Shown here piece after piece: positions 47,226 through 56,350 of a stretch of 64,000 nt of DNA (its first letter is position 1; each line of letters starts with the position of its first letter). Under the pieces are notes generated by a model. The model was not told the origin of the DNA. It saw only the letters and a list, made by a program, of their open reading frames with translations, and did not search any database. The stretch is from NCBI GenBank assembly GCA_028554645.1, contig JAQOOI010000061.1, forward strand, positions 1 to 64,000. Direction: 5' to 3'. The position numbers and the translations under genes are program-made. The stretch is from Omphalotus guepiniiformis (taxonomy: Eukaryota > Basidiomycota > Agaricomycetes > Agaricales > Omphalotaceae).

Positions 47226-50200
47226 GAGTTGTTGTCATCTTCATATTCCTCTCCATTGGCGCCCTCTTGGAAATTGGTGTCTTCTATCTGGATAATGCCA
47301 TCCTCTCCTTCAACTTCCAAATATGTTCCATCTCTTTCTTCTTCAACATTGTCCACAAACACTGCTCTACCATTGATAGCATTGCCAGTCCCTGTATTGT
47401 TGCCATAGCGGTTTGCGTTTGAATTGGAGTTTGGCATTGGATAAGTCCTACATTCTCTACCAAAGTGCCCTGGTTTGCCACAGCGCATACACAACCTTTC
47501 TCTCATCCGCCGTTCATATTCTTCTTGTGAAATACGGGGTGGGAAATTTGATTGGGACTGTGTTTCTCCTGTTTCTGCAGCATTCCCACTGACCACATTG
47601 GGAGTGTTAGCGTTACGAAGTCGGTATGTATTGTTTGACACAAAACGAGTTTGAACTACACGCTGATTGGTGTCTGTTTGTTGATTATTCCAGTTGCGAC
47701 CATAAGTGTTGTCTCCAAGACCCATGTCATTGAGTGCTTCACGAGCAGTATCAATCTCCAGGAGTCTTTCAACAACTTCATCGTAAGACTCAGGAATTTT
47801 CCCATTGTTTGTGAGTCGATTTCTGAGATCGGAGCGGATTTGTCGGAGTAATCGGAACCGTAAAGCTGGGTCATTGTAGTTGGTCTTATTTGCCACATCC
47901 TCAAAGCGCACAAGGAAATCAGCAAAGGCTTCTTTGAACTTCTGATATACAGTATCCAGTTTGGATTGAGAGTATAAAGTCTCATCATGTAAGCCAAACA
48001 TCTTACTGAACATCTTTAAGAATTCATTCCATGTGTTCAAAGCTGCAATGAAATTGCCATTTCGCCGTTTGCGCATGAGATTGTTGTAATACCGCAAAGC
48101 TGGACCATTGAAATATGATGCGGCAAATGTAATTTGAGATGATTCAGAGGCATAGATGGTGGGTTTGGCAGCAAACATGTTCTCACAGCTGTCAACAAAG
48201 GTAGACCATTCAGCACGGCTTTCTCCAGAGAACTCTTTGGGTTTGTTGATGTCCAACTTAGCTTCTCTATTGAGAGCACGAGTGAGTTCTTCTCTTTGTC
48301 GACGTTCTTCTGCATCTTCCTGATTGTGGCCATCTCTTCCATCTCTTCCATCTCTACCATCTCTGCCATCTCTACCATCTCTACCATCTCTACCATTTCT
48401 TCTATGGTTGTAGTCATCATCACTTTCATCTCCAGATGGGGGATCATTTGGTCCTTGGGGTCCTCCTGGTCCTCCTGGTCCTCCTGGTGTTGTCCAATGA
48501 CTTGGTCCTTCCCCTCTAGATGATTGATTGTGTTCATCATCAGAATCAGAATCAGAATCATCATAGTGAGAGTGCCCAGGGCCATTGGGGTCATCTGGGG
48601 GTCCTCCAGCATTCCTTATGGGAGTCTTACCTTTGTTGGGAGTATAAGGATATTGTTGGTTTCTCCTTAATTCTGAAATCCTAGATGATCCTGGTGAGTG
48701 ACTTACCTCATGATTTCTAGAAGGTCCTGCTGTGTTTTGCCTGTATTGCCTAGAAGTGTTTTGATCCTCTCTTCTAACATCCAAATGTGGTGGGGCATCT
48801 CTTTCCATACCAGAGGGTACTCTGTTCCTAGCTGCAGGCATCTGCATTGAATGAGACTGATTGGAAGGACCTAGCTGTACTGGGGCCTGAGCTCTGGTTG
48901 GTTCATCTTGAGGATGTAAGGGGGAATTATTTGGTTGAGGCTCAACTCTGGTTTGACCTCTTTGGATTCTTGATTCTAATTCTTCCCTCCAAGTTTGTGT
49001 CCTGTTTCTCCTCTGTACTCCACTAGATTCCTGTACTGAACTCTCTGGAGGTACCTCATCATCTCTATAACCAGGTACTCTGTTGGGTCTCAAAACTGTT
49101 TCAGGTTCATTTACTTCCACATCTTCCTCTTGTGATTCATGGATGAAAACTGCTGTATCATCTATGTAGTTGACACTCTGAATATTTTCCTGTGGAAGTT
49201 CTTGAACTACAGGATTAGATGAATGAGTTTCAATATGATTGGATGCTCTGTTTGAGGAAGGATTGGATGTTCTGGAAGTGGGAATCTGTTCATAAGTAGG
49301 TGCTGGGGGCTCTCCAGGATATGGTGGTACAGGGTCTGGGATATTGTACTCTGTGTTTCTGTAGAAAGGAACATTGGGTATCCCTACTACAGTGGTGGAG
49401 TCTGACCCTGAGGATACCATTATTGGTTGAGTACTAGGGTGCCAGGGAGTTGCAATACGTCCTTGCACTGCTTGGGGTATTGTACTTCTCACAGTTGAAG
49501 GAGTAGTGTTGATGAATTGTTGTACTCTACCAACAGTACTAGGCCAATGTACTGCATGTTGAGGTGATTGTACTGGAGTATGGGTTGGTACTCTAGTATA
49601 CCCTTGTAGGTTGGTATGAGAGCTCCTGACTGACCTATCATCTACCACTTGCCAATTTCCATTCACATTAGCAGAGTTCAGAGTCCACTGGAAAATGTCC
49701 ATTTCAGGATATAGCTGGTAGGATCTAGGAGATGTTGAATGTGGATGGTCACTTGCCTCTGAAAGCAAGGTTGTTCTGGCAGAGTGAGGGGTATTACTCC
49801 TTGGAGATGAGACTCTGCTAGATGGCTCTTGCATATTCAAAAGATTGAGCATCATGGGTCTTTGTGAGAAGTTATATAGATTTGTGAGTTCCCTTGCATT
49901 ATGAGGGAATTGCAAAGCATGTGCTATGGGCTCTGATAAGTCAGATAGATTAGTTTGAGCCAGCCTGCGCATCATACGGATCCATCCATAATCATTTCTC
50001 CAAGAATCATCTTCTACTCCAATGCTGAGTAAAAAGGCTCTGCTTGAAATTGCCAATCCTGCTAGTTGAGTAGCTGATACACTACGCTCCTGTTCATAGT
50101 CATTGGTGGTATGGGATCCTGATGAAGCTCTGTGTGAAGGTATACTCTCTCTGACACTATGTCTTTGACTTCTGTTAGAGTGGATAGTATTATGTGTGGA

Positions 50201-50974
50201 TGTTGGAGCACCATGTGAAGTAGAATGTCCTTGTACATTTCTAGCAGCTGCTGTAGGGACATGAGGATTGGAATACATGCTTCCCAACACATCTCTTAAG
50301 CCCTCATTATAACTTTGGAAACCTGTGTCCATACTAGCCTCTTGCCATTGTTGAGTTCTGGGTGTGGAGTGTGCAATGGGATGTTGCATAGTTGGTGGTT
50401 CATACTCCTCATCCTCTTCATCATTGTCAGATTCAGAATCACTGGCAGCCTGTAATGCAGGCATGTCTGCATGCTCATCTTCATCATCTGCTATGTTCCC
50501 TGTATCACCAGCAGCTCCATTACTAGAAGAACTTGAAACATTGATGGCTGCTTGACTGGGGAATTGAGACTGATCTTGATATGGTTCTTGCAGCAAATTA
50601 TCAATGGTGTTGGGACCAGGTGTTAGTTCAGCCATGCCTTGTTCTCCATACAATTCAGCTCTCAGTATCTCAGTCTGAAGAGTGGATCTAGGTCTGACTG
50701 GGGAAATAGGAGTGAGTTCTTGGAAGGTGAGACCTGTAGTTCTGTCTCTTCTTCTCCTTGGTCTTCTAACTGCTACTCCTGGTGGGATTTGTTGTGGTGT
50801 ACTTCCTAGGGTTTGTCCTGGAGTTTCAAATGGAGTAAAACTCTGGGATTGCCTGTTAACTGGTCCTTCAGAGACAGATCTTCTGAGATTGGTGCTGTCT
50901 GGGGTGAGGACATAGTGTCTAGGAGAAGTGGTCTGTTGTTGGTTGGTCTGGGTGTGGGTTGTTTGAGTAGACAT
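47183..50974 (-). CDS. gag: Inner element Gag, unusually long (1,263 residues)
   Basis: ATG 50974 starts 33 bp from the LTR. Residues 1 to about 880 are disordered and rich in Ser, Thr, Pro, Gln and acidic residues, with a tandem GRD tract (near 48330-48400) and a Gly/Pro stretch. The conserved gag core (NKPKEFSGESRAEWSTFVDSC, YYNNLMRKRRNGNF, FADFLVRFEDVANKTNY) is at about residues 915-1085. A CCHC knuckle CMRCGKPGHFGREC follows near 1170-1185, then an acidic tail. Usual fungal chromovirus Gags are 250-500 residues, so the N-terminal extension is the odd part. That extension is almost free of CpG, unlike the core. It ends TGA 47185-47183, with Pol in the -1 frame. Confidence 0.93.
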   Translation of the reverse strand: MSTQTTHTQTNQQQTTSPRHYVLTPDSTNLRRSVSEGPVNRQSQSFTPFETPGQTLGSTPQQIPPGVAVRRPRRRRDRTTGLTFQELTPISPVRPRSTLQTEILRAELYGEQGMAELTPGPNTIDNLLQEPYQDQSQFPSQAAINVSSSSSNGAAGDTGNIADDEDEHADMPALQAASDSESDNDEEDEEYEPPTMQHPIAHSTPRTQQWQEASMDTGFQSYNEGLRDVLGSMYSNPHVPTAAARNVQGHSTSHGAPTSTHNTIHSNRSQRHSVRESIPSHRASSGSHTTNDYEQERSVSATQLAGLAISSRAFLLSIGVEDDSWRNDYGWIRMMRRLAQTNLSDLSEPIAHALQFPHNARELTNLYNFSQRPMMLNLLNMQEPSSRVSSPRSNTPHSARTTLLSEASDHPHSTSPRSYQLYPEMDIFQWTLNSANVNGNWQVVDDRSVRSSHTNLQGYTRVPTHTPVQSPQHAVHWPSTVGRVQQFINTTPSTVRSTIPQAVQGRIATPWHPSTQPIMVSSGSDSTTVVGIPNVPFYRNTEYNIPDPVPPYPGEPPAPTYEQIPTSRTSNPSSNRASNHIETHSSNPVVQELPQENIQSVNYIDDTAVFIHESQEEDVEVNEPETVLRPNRVPGYRDDEVPPESSVQESSGVQRRNRTQTWREELESRIQRGQTRVEPQPNNSPLHPQDEPTRAQAPVQLGPSNQSHSMQMPAARNRVPSGMERDAPPHLDVRREDQNTSRQYRQNTAGPSRNHEVSHSPGSSRISELRRNQQYPYTPNKGKTPIRNAGGPPDDPNGPGHSHYDDSDSDSDDEHNQSSRGEGPSHWTTPGGPGGPGGPQGPNDPPSGDESDDDYNHRRNGRDGRDGRDGRDGRDGRDGRDGHNQEDAEERRQREELTRALNREAKLDINKPKEFSGESRAEWSTFVDSCENMFAAKPTIYASESSQITFAASYFNGPALRYYNNLMRKRRNGNFIAALNTWNEFLKMFSKMFGLHDETLYSQSKLDTVYQKFKEAFADFLVRFEDVANKTNYNDPALRFRLLRQIRSDLRNRLTNNGKIPESYDEVVERLLEIDTAREALNDMGLGDNTYGRNWNNQQTDTNQRVVQTRFVSNNTYRLRNANTPNVVSGNAAETGETQSQSNFPPRISQEEYERRMRERLCMRCGKPGHFGRECRTYPMPNSNSNANRYGNNTGTGNAINGRAVFVDNVEEERDGTYLEVEGEDGIIQIEDTNFQEGANGEEYEDDNNSGNLQETQDGRSHI
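47219..47225 (-). promoter_or_regulatory. Inner element -1 frameshift heptamer GGGAAAC
   Basis: Gag-frame codons TCG GGA AAC fit X XXY YYZ. The Gag stop is about 35 nt downstream, and the -1 frame reads from here without a stop into SPEETDS and the protease. Confidence 0.75.
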
Positions 50975-50994
50975 CTCAACTGTAACTTAGTGGG

Positions 50995-51006
50995 AGTCTA
51001 GTTATT
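50995..51006 (-). other. Inner element primer-binding site, self-complementary to its LTR
   Basis: On the element strand AATAACTAGACT follows the 5' LTR after one nucleotide. Its 12 nt reverse complement is in the LTR at 51552-51563. The short distance from PBS to the gag ATG (about 20 nt) is notable. Confidence 0.75.
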
Positions 51007-51186
51007 ATGTTAGGGAACAGAAGGTAAGGGTTAGTTACTCTGATCCACAATATGAGGGTGGGGGCTAAGTTGTATTAATTGAGAATCTACTCAAAGAACA
51101 CAATGGAGAAACTGAAGTGATAGTCTATATCACAGGAAAGGGAAAATGTGAAGAATGATGTATCAGATAGCACTAGAAGAATAGGA

Positions 51187-51486
51187 TTCACTTGGGAAAG
51201 CTTCAAGTGAAAAGAGGATGTTTTGATTACTGGAAATGCTTCAGTAACCAAGGAAGGTTGGAATACTTGGAAATGCTTCAAGTAATCTAGGAGTAGTTTG
51301 AAAACTGGAAATGCTTCAGTTGTTCAAGGAGAAAGTCTGGAAATGCTTCAGACAATCAAAGAGAATACTGCTGGAAATGCTTCAGCAATACTTAGGAATA
51401 GACACTGGAAATGCTTCAGATGTCTTAGAGAATATCTGGAAATGCTTCAGGTATTGTAGGTTCAGTCACTGGTAATGCTTCAGCAA
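51187..51486 (-). repeat. Array of nine LTR hairpins with compensating stems
   Basis: Nine units share a core close to CTGGAAATGCTTCAG. Each is an imperfect inverted repeat whose outer arms differ from unit to unit but still pair: TTCACTTG/CAAGTGAA, TTACTG/CAGTAA, TACTTG/CAAGTA, AACTG/CAGTT, GTCTG/CAGAC, TGCTG/CAGCA, AGACA/TGTCT and a G-U-compatible AATATCTG/CAGGTATT. The ninth (51466-51486) is weak. Most have a single-base bulge and ATGC (GCAT) loop. The array lies downstream of the predicted transcript start, so it would be in the 5' leader of the genomic RNA. The left LTR has the same array at 39687-39986. Confidence 0.8.
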
Positions 51487-51586
51487 CACTTAGAGAGTAA
51501 AAAGTACTTGAATTCACAAGACAGATTTACAAGATGGGGGTTAACAAGAAAAATAACTAGACTACTGTACACTAAGTTTCTGGGGC

Positions 51587-51594
51587 TTTATATA
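51587..51594 (-). promoter_or_regulatory. TATA box of the inner element
   Basis: TATATAAA on the element strand, 31 nt before AGTCTAGTTATT at 51563-51552. That segment equals the reverse complement of the primer-binding site, so it marks the likely transcript 5' end. Confidence 0.65.
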
Positions 51595-51599
51595 CTACA

Positions 51600-51800
51600 A
51601 ACCATGAGGCTAAACATGAGGCATACAATGAGGCAGGCAATGAGGCATGCAATGAGGCATGCAATGAGGCATGCAATGAGGTTGCAGTGAGGCATGCCTT
51701 GAGGTTGAACATGAGGCCATTTAGACATGAGGCTACAATGTGGCTGCCTTGAGGCCAAACATGAGGCAGTTTAAACATGAGGTTGCAATGTGAGGCAGTG
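51600..51800 (-). repeat. ATGAGGCATGCA-type repeats in U3 of the inner LTR
   Basis: A run of 11-13 bp units around ATGAGGC (perfect neighbours at 51639-51680, looser beyond) lies just upstream of the TATA box relative to element transcription. Repeats at this place often act as enhancers in LTRs; that role is inference. The same block is at 40100-40300 in the left LTR. Confidence 0.75.
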
Positions 51801-51962
51801 GATCATCTGAAATGACTAGTCCAATAGGTAGGTCATCTAAAATGACTAGTCTGATAACATCCAGAATTTTGAAATTTTTCTGGTATCACTTTTTTGCTAC
51901 ACTTTTGTTGACTTGTTCAATCCTCTTGTATTTATGCCCCTAATCCATCTAGGTTCCTAACA

Positions 51963-52726
51963 CAATCCCGCGAGATGTGTCCCTTCTGTCCGCAATTGAA
52001 GCACTGCCCATTCCTTCGGGCCGCGTCAATGTCCATGGGTTTACCTATACCCCCAAAGGTTGTTCCTGTGGCGTCTCTCCGATCACCACTTCCTGCCGCC
52101 TGTTGCGGACTTTCTCTTCTTGGCGTAAACGCCGGTCGGTTCTGGTTCTGATTCTTGTGCCATTCCTGACGCCTTCTCCATAGTTGATCAATCTTGATCA
52201 CTATGTCCTTCCATTCGTCGTACACTTTGGGCAACTCGTCCCTCGTGTAAATGGCATCAATTGTTTTCTCATTAATGCCCTTCTCGATGAGCCGCACCAC
52301 GTACGGGTCATCCTTCTTGTAATCCGCCTCCGTCAACAGTATCTCCAACTCCTGGAAATACTCCTCTGCCGTTCCCGCTCCCTGCTTCAACAACTCCACC
52401 TTCTCCTGCGCTGTCCTCTGCAGACCGGAATCTAGGAACGCCTTGTTCAAGGCTTGCTTGAATTGCGCCCAGTCCTTCTGCCACTTCTCGTTGTCTTGGT
52501 CAAAATGGGTGTTGTAGTAATTATTCACCCATCCGTCCACAAGCTTTCCATTCATGAAAGAGATTGCAACATCAATCCTTTCATCGTCGGTCGTGATACC
52601 ATTTTTCTTATCACGAATGTATGTAAAGAGCCTTCGACGCCAATTCTTGAACTCAGATTTGACGCCAGTGAAGTTGTCGGGTTTGTTGAGGAGTGATTTT
52701 CCTCGCGAGGTGTCGATTTCAGACAT
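51963..52726 (-). CDS. gag: Outer element Gag, split by the inner retrotransposon
   Basis: ATG 52726 starts MSEIDTSRGKSLLNKPDNF. The core has a retrotransposon gag domain (WRRRLFTYIRDKK, DGWVNNYYNTHFDQDNEKW, LLKQGAGTAEEYFQELEILL) and a CCHC knuckle CFNCGQKGHISRDC. The inner element entered inside the last knuckle cysteine codon. The remaining roughly 44 Gag codons (PAKRGQRVRQVNVQEEEKK onward) lie at 39507-39373, ending in TGA. Read straight through, the fragment stops in the inner LTR after CVRNLDGLGA. Before interruption Gag would have been about 295-300 residues. Confidence 0.92.
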
Positions 52727-53246
52727 TCTGATAGGGGTAGAAGGTCGGGTAGAATAGGGAGATGATGCAAGAGATTTGTAGGAAGGTGTGATAGGTGATG
52801 GGATAGTGGTTTCTTCGAAGAGACTGCTAAAGTTTCCCCAAGATTCCGTAATGGTAGAGTTTACTTCGGTCCGTCAGTAACCTCACGAAGAGATTTCGGG
52901 ACCTTTTCTACCTCTAATAGACGAGTTCCTAATCTGTGCTTGCTTGCTGAGTAAACCTGGGCGTGCCTTTCTAGGAGTGCACCTCGTTCCCCAAGCGCAA
53001 AGTCCCCTCCCCGAAGGTTGGTTATCAGACGATGCTTTCTGCTGCCAGTACCGAGTCGGACTCAACGTTACTCGTTTGTACTATAGGCGCAATTACTCTA
53101 ATGGAGCACAGATTCCTAATTCGGACGGAAACCCGAATATCAAAGGGAGAAAATGAAGTAAGCGTGTGAAGGGTCAAGAGAAACTTACTTGCTACTGAAA
53201 TAGCAACAAGAAGGCGATTTGAATTGTGTTGGTCGGGTGAGTTGTG

Positions 53247-53259
53247 TAGCTTCGATCTT
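53247..53259 (-). other. Outer element primer-binding site, self-complementary to its LTR
   Basis: On the element strand the 13 nt AAGATCGAAGCTA follow the 5' LTR after a single nucleotide. Their exact reverse complement lies in the LTR at 53411-53423, at the expected transcript 5' end. This is the arrangement known for Tf1/sushi-type self-primed chromoviruses; I see no tRNA match. Confidence 0.75.
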
Positions 53260-53260
53260 A

Positions 53261-53715
53261 TGTCAGCGACTCGAGTTGTCAAACTCAAATAACCAAACAC
53301 AAGAATCTCAGTTTCACACGAATAAGAGAAAAGCAGAAAATAGAATTGAGAAGAGGAATGATACAAAGATGTTATGCTAAGTACAAGTCTAAACTCGAGG
53401 AGTTATTGACAAGATCGAAGCTAAAGAAATATCTACCTAAGCGGACTTGTTATATACGTAAATAAAACCCTAAACCCTGGGCTATAACCCTTGACTAATC
53501 CACCGTGTGTCTACCATGAGTTCGATCGCCTCAAGTGTTTCATTAATGATCGTGATCGCCTTGAGGTCTACATGCTTGATCTCGATCATTATGCTACCTA
53601 CGTGTGTATTTAATATAACCCTAGATCTATAACTTAAGATGCTATCTACTGATAATAAAAGTGTCCATATGTACAAACAATGAGATAAGATGAAAAAAAG
53701 AAAACGTTCGTAACA
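53261..53715 (-). repeat. Outer element, 5' LTR (right)
   Basis: 455 bp partner of the left LTR, followed by the second CTAAT at 53716-53720. On the element strand TATATAA (53456-53450) lies 33 nt before TAGCTTCGATCTT (53423-53411), which also matches the primer-binding region. Confidence 0.95.
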
Positions 53716-53838
53716 CTAATACTAAAATTATGTTGAAATTATAGTAAATTGTATCAACACAATACCTTCATTTCTCCAACATCAAACACAGTGATTTACA
53801 GTGAACAGATGTTGAACAAATATCAAAAATCATTTATC
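53716..53838 (+). repeat. Left TIR of the long-TIR element, inner part
   Basis: Continues the left inverted repeat after the outer retrotransposon. It is nearly the exact reverse complement of 57067-57190, including CAATACCTTCATTTCTCCAA. Confidence 0.8.
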
Positions 53839-53859
53839 ATAAAACTTTAATTATATACT

Positions 53860-54330
53860 CTGTACACCTGTATACACCATGTATACACCCTGTCACATGT
53901 GTATACACCTGTATACACCCATATACACCCTGTACACCTGTATACACACTGTCTGTATACAGGGTGACAGATGTACAGGGTGTATACAGGTATACAGGAT
54001 GACATGTATACAGGGTGCATACAGAGTGTATACAGAGTGCATACAGGGTGCATACAGGGTGCATACAGAGTGTATACAGAGTGCATACAGAGTGTATACA
54101 GAGTGCATACAGGGTGGATACAGAGTGTATACAGGGTGGATACAGGGTGGATACAGGGTGTATACAGGGTGCATACAGAGTGTATACAGAGTGCATACAG
54201 GGTGTATACAGAGTGCATACAGAGTGTATACAGAGTGTATACAGGGTGTATACAGGGTGTATACAGGGTGTATACAGGTGGGAGTGTATACAGTGTGTAT
54301 ACAGAGTGTATATGGGTGTATACCTTGTCT
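53860..54330. repeat. 11-bp minisatellite, array A
   Basis: Units follow GTG[T/C/G]ATACAG[A/G]. Almost all variation is at unit positions 4 and 11. The first 100 bp (53860-53955) carry the units in the opposite orientation, then the array flips to plus orientation. Long reading frames across it on both strands are a by-product of the repeat and are not genes. Confidence 0.9.
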
Positions 54331-54484
54331 GTATATACCTCACCTTGGAAACATCTTCTGTACGCAAGTTTGTATATATTAACCCCTATGTTCTGTATAC
54401 AGAGATATCAGTGTCCATCTACTAGGTCCATGCAGATGCATCCTGGATGTATACACATGAGATATGCAAGATGAATTCACCTAA

Positions 54485-54624
54485 CACTGCAAACAATTCA
54501 ACATAAATCCCATGGGAAAATGCTAAAGATGTCGTGAAATAACATGAAAAAGTTTAATTTTTCATGTTATTTCACCATATTTTTAACATTTTCCCACGGA
54601 ATTTATGATGAATTGCTTGCAGTG
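54485..54624. mobile_element. MITE 1 (140 bp, TSD TAA)
   Basis: Inverted termini CACTGCAAACAATTC / GAATTGCTTGCAGTG with a near-palindromic body. The TAA duplication is at 54482-54484 and 54625-54627. The paralogous segment near 56510 has the unoccupied site CACCTAATGTAC, proving insertion after the duplication. A 3 bp TWA duplication fits PIF/Harbinger-type mobilisation. Confidence 0.85.
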
Positions 54625-54855
54625 TAATGTACAACTGTATCCATATACACAGACTATATACATAAATGATCCTGTTTACCATAGTTTTGTTATTTGTTTA
54701 ACATATAGCCAGTATATATGAACAACCAAAACATAAATTTTACCATCAGATATTTAACATTACTTTCACATATGTTTAGCATAAGTTCACAGTAATTTTC
54801 TGTCTGTTATTCTGGATCAATTTTAAATTGGTTTAGCATATTTTTCACACATCTA

Positions 54856-54993
54856 CACCGCCAAGAATTCAACATAAATCCCACGGAAAAATATTACAAT
54901 ATGGTGAAATAACATGAAAAATTAAACTTTTGATGTAATTTCACCATATTTTTAACATTTTTCCATGGAATTTATATTGAATTGTTTGCAGTG
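54856..54993. mobile_element. MITE 2 (138 bp, TSD CTA)
   Basis: Related to MITE 1 in its termini (CACCGCCAAGAATTC / GAATTGTTTGCAGTG) and body. The CTA duplication is at 54853-54855 and 54994-54996. The empty site CACATCTATTC is present in the paralogous segment near 56740. Confidence 0.85.
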
Positions 54994-55309
54994 CTATTCT
55001 ATTTCTCTCTGTATTTAACTCTGAATATATCTTATTTGTTCAGCATATCTTCAGTATATTTGCACCAGCAAAACATGAATGTTATTTTAGAAACATTTAA
55101 CATTAGTTTCACATTTGTTTAGCATAAGTTCACAGTAATATCCTGTCTGTTATTCTGAATTGATTTTGAATTGCTTTAGCATAGTTTCCACACACCTTTT
55201 CCATTTGTCTCTGTATTTTATGATGAAACAATCATGATCTTGATTAACATAATTGCATCCAAAATTCAATATTTATTTTAAACAATTTTCTCAAAAATAA
55301 TGTATAGAG

Positions 55310-56350
55310 TGTATATAGGGTGTATACAGGTCTACAGGGTGTACTACAGGGTGTATACAGGGTGAGATGTATACAGGGTGCATACAGAGTGCATACAGAG
55401 TGCATACAGGGTGTATACAGGGTGTATACAGGGTGCATACAGGGTGTATACAGGGTGTATACAGGGTGTATACAGGGTGCATACAGTGTGTATACAGGAT
55501 GCATACAGGGTGTATACAGGGTGCATACAGGGTGCATACAGGGTGCATACAGGGTGTATACAGGGTGTATACAGGATGTATAATCCTGTATACAGAGTGT
55601 ATACAGGGTGTATACAGGGTCAGGCTGGATACAGAGTGTATACAGAGTGTATACAGGATGTATACAGGGTGCATACAGAGTGGATACAGGGTGCATACAG
55701 AGTGTATACAGGATGTATACAGGGTGGATACAGGGTGGATACAGAGTGTATACAGAGTGTATACAGAGTGCATAACCCTGTATACAGAGTGTATACAGGG
55801 TGGATACAGGGTGTATACAGAGTGTATACAGGGTGCATACAGGGTGTATACAGAGTGTATACGGATACAGAGTGTATACAGAGTGCATACAGAGTGTATA
55901 CAGAGTGTATACGGATACAGAGTGTATACAGAGTGCATACAGGGTGTATACAGGGTGTATACAGAGTGTATACAGGGTGTATACAGGGTCAGGCTGGATA
56001 CAGAGTGTATACAGGATGTATACAGGGTGCATACAGAGTGGCTACAGGGTGCATACAGAGTGTATACAGAGTGCATACAGGGTGCATACAGGGTGCATAC
56101 AGAGTGTATACAGAGTGCATACAGAGTGTATACAGAGTGCATACAGGGTGGATACAGGGTGGATACAGGGTGGATACAGAGTGCATACAGGGTGGATACA
56201 GAGTGCATACAGAGTGCATACAGAGTGCATACAGAGTGCATACAGGGTTGTATACAGGGTGTATACAGGGTGTACACAGGTGTATACAGAGTGTATACAG
56301 GTATACAGGGTGACATGTATACAGGGTGTATACAGAGTTTATATGAGTGT
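55310..56350. repeat. 11-bp minisatellite, array B
   Basis: About 90 units of the same 11-bp family in plus orientation, with a few partial units (GGATACAGA after GTATAC near 55862 and 55916, and CAGGCTGGATACAG at 55622 and 55990). The recurrence of a longer block (around 55600-55630 and 55965-56000) indicates higher-order duplication of about 0.36 kb. Confidence 0.9.

Larger units (their letters stand above)
39508..51962 (-). mobile_element. Inner 12.5 kb Ty3/gypsy chromovirus with antisense cargo
   Basis: Bounded by 955 bp LTRs (39508-40462, 51008-51962) with TGTTAGG...CCTAACA ends and target duplication CAATC (39503-39507, 51963-51967). The LTRs look identical line by line at a constant offset of 11,500 bp. 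On the element strand: LTR, PBS, a very large gag, pol by -1 frameshift, then about 2.8 kb of opposite-strand cargo, polypurine tract and LTR. gag, pol and the antisense gene are all open. It is roughly twice the length of a usual chromovirus. All features suggest a very recent and possibly still competent insertion. Confidence 0.96.
51008..51962 (-). repeat. Inner element, 5' LTR (right)
   Basis: 955 bp. On the element strand the order is: U3 with GCCTCAT repeats, TATATAAA (51594-51587), predicted transcript start near 51563, then a leader containing the hairpin array (51486-51187) and the LTR end at 51008. Confidence 0.95.
34984..53715 (-). mobile_element. Outer Ty3/gypsy chromovirus (interrupted by an inner one)
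   Basis: Bounded by 455 bp direct LTRs (34984-35438, 53261-53715) that begin TGTCAGCGACTCG and end TTCGTAACA on the plus strand. They appear identical by eye. The target duplication is CTAAT (34979-34983, 53716-53720). Removing the inner element and its duplication leaves about 6.27 kb: LTR, PBS, about 530 nt leader, gag with zinc knuckle, pol by -1 frameshift, polypurine tract, LTR. pol order is PR-RT-RNaseH-IN-chromodomain, the chromovirus arrangement. Identical LTRs imply a recent insertion, but the inner element has since disabled it. Confidence 0.96.
54331..55290. repeat. Segment A of an internal duplication, with two MITEs
   Basis: AT-rich sequence that recurs at 56351-57045 without the MITEs. 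It shares the flank ACCTTGTCTGTATATACC and runs to GCATCCAAAATTCAATATTT. It shows no coding capacity. Confidence 0.8.

Noticed and set aside
43302..53715. The retrotransposons as an endogenous virus with an envelope gene
   Set aside because: The extra gene is antisense, lacks a signal peptide or transmembrane segment, and the elements have ordinary chromovirus organisation.
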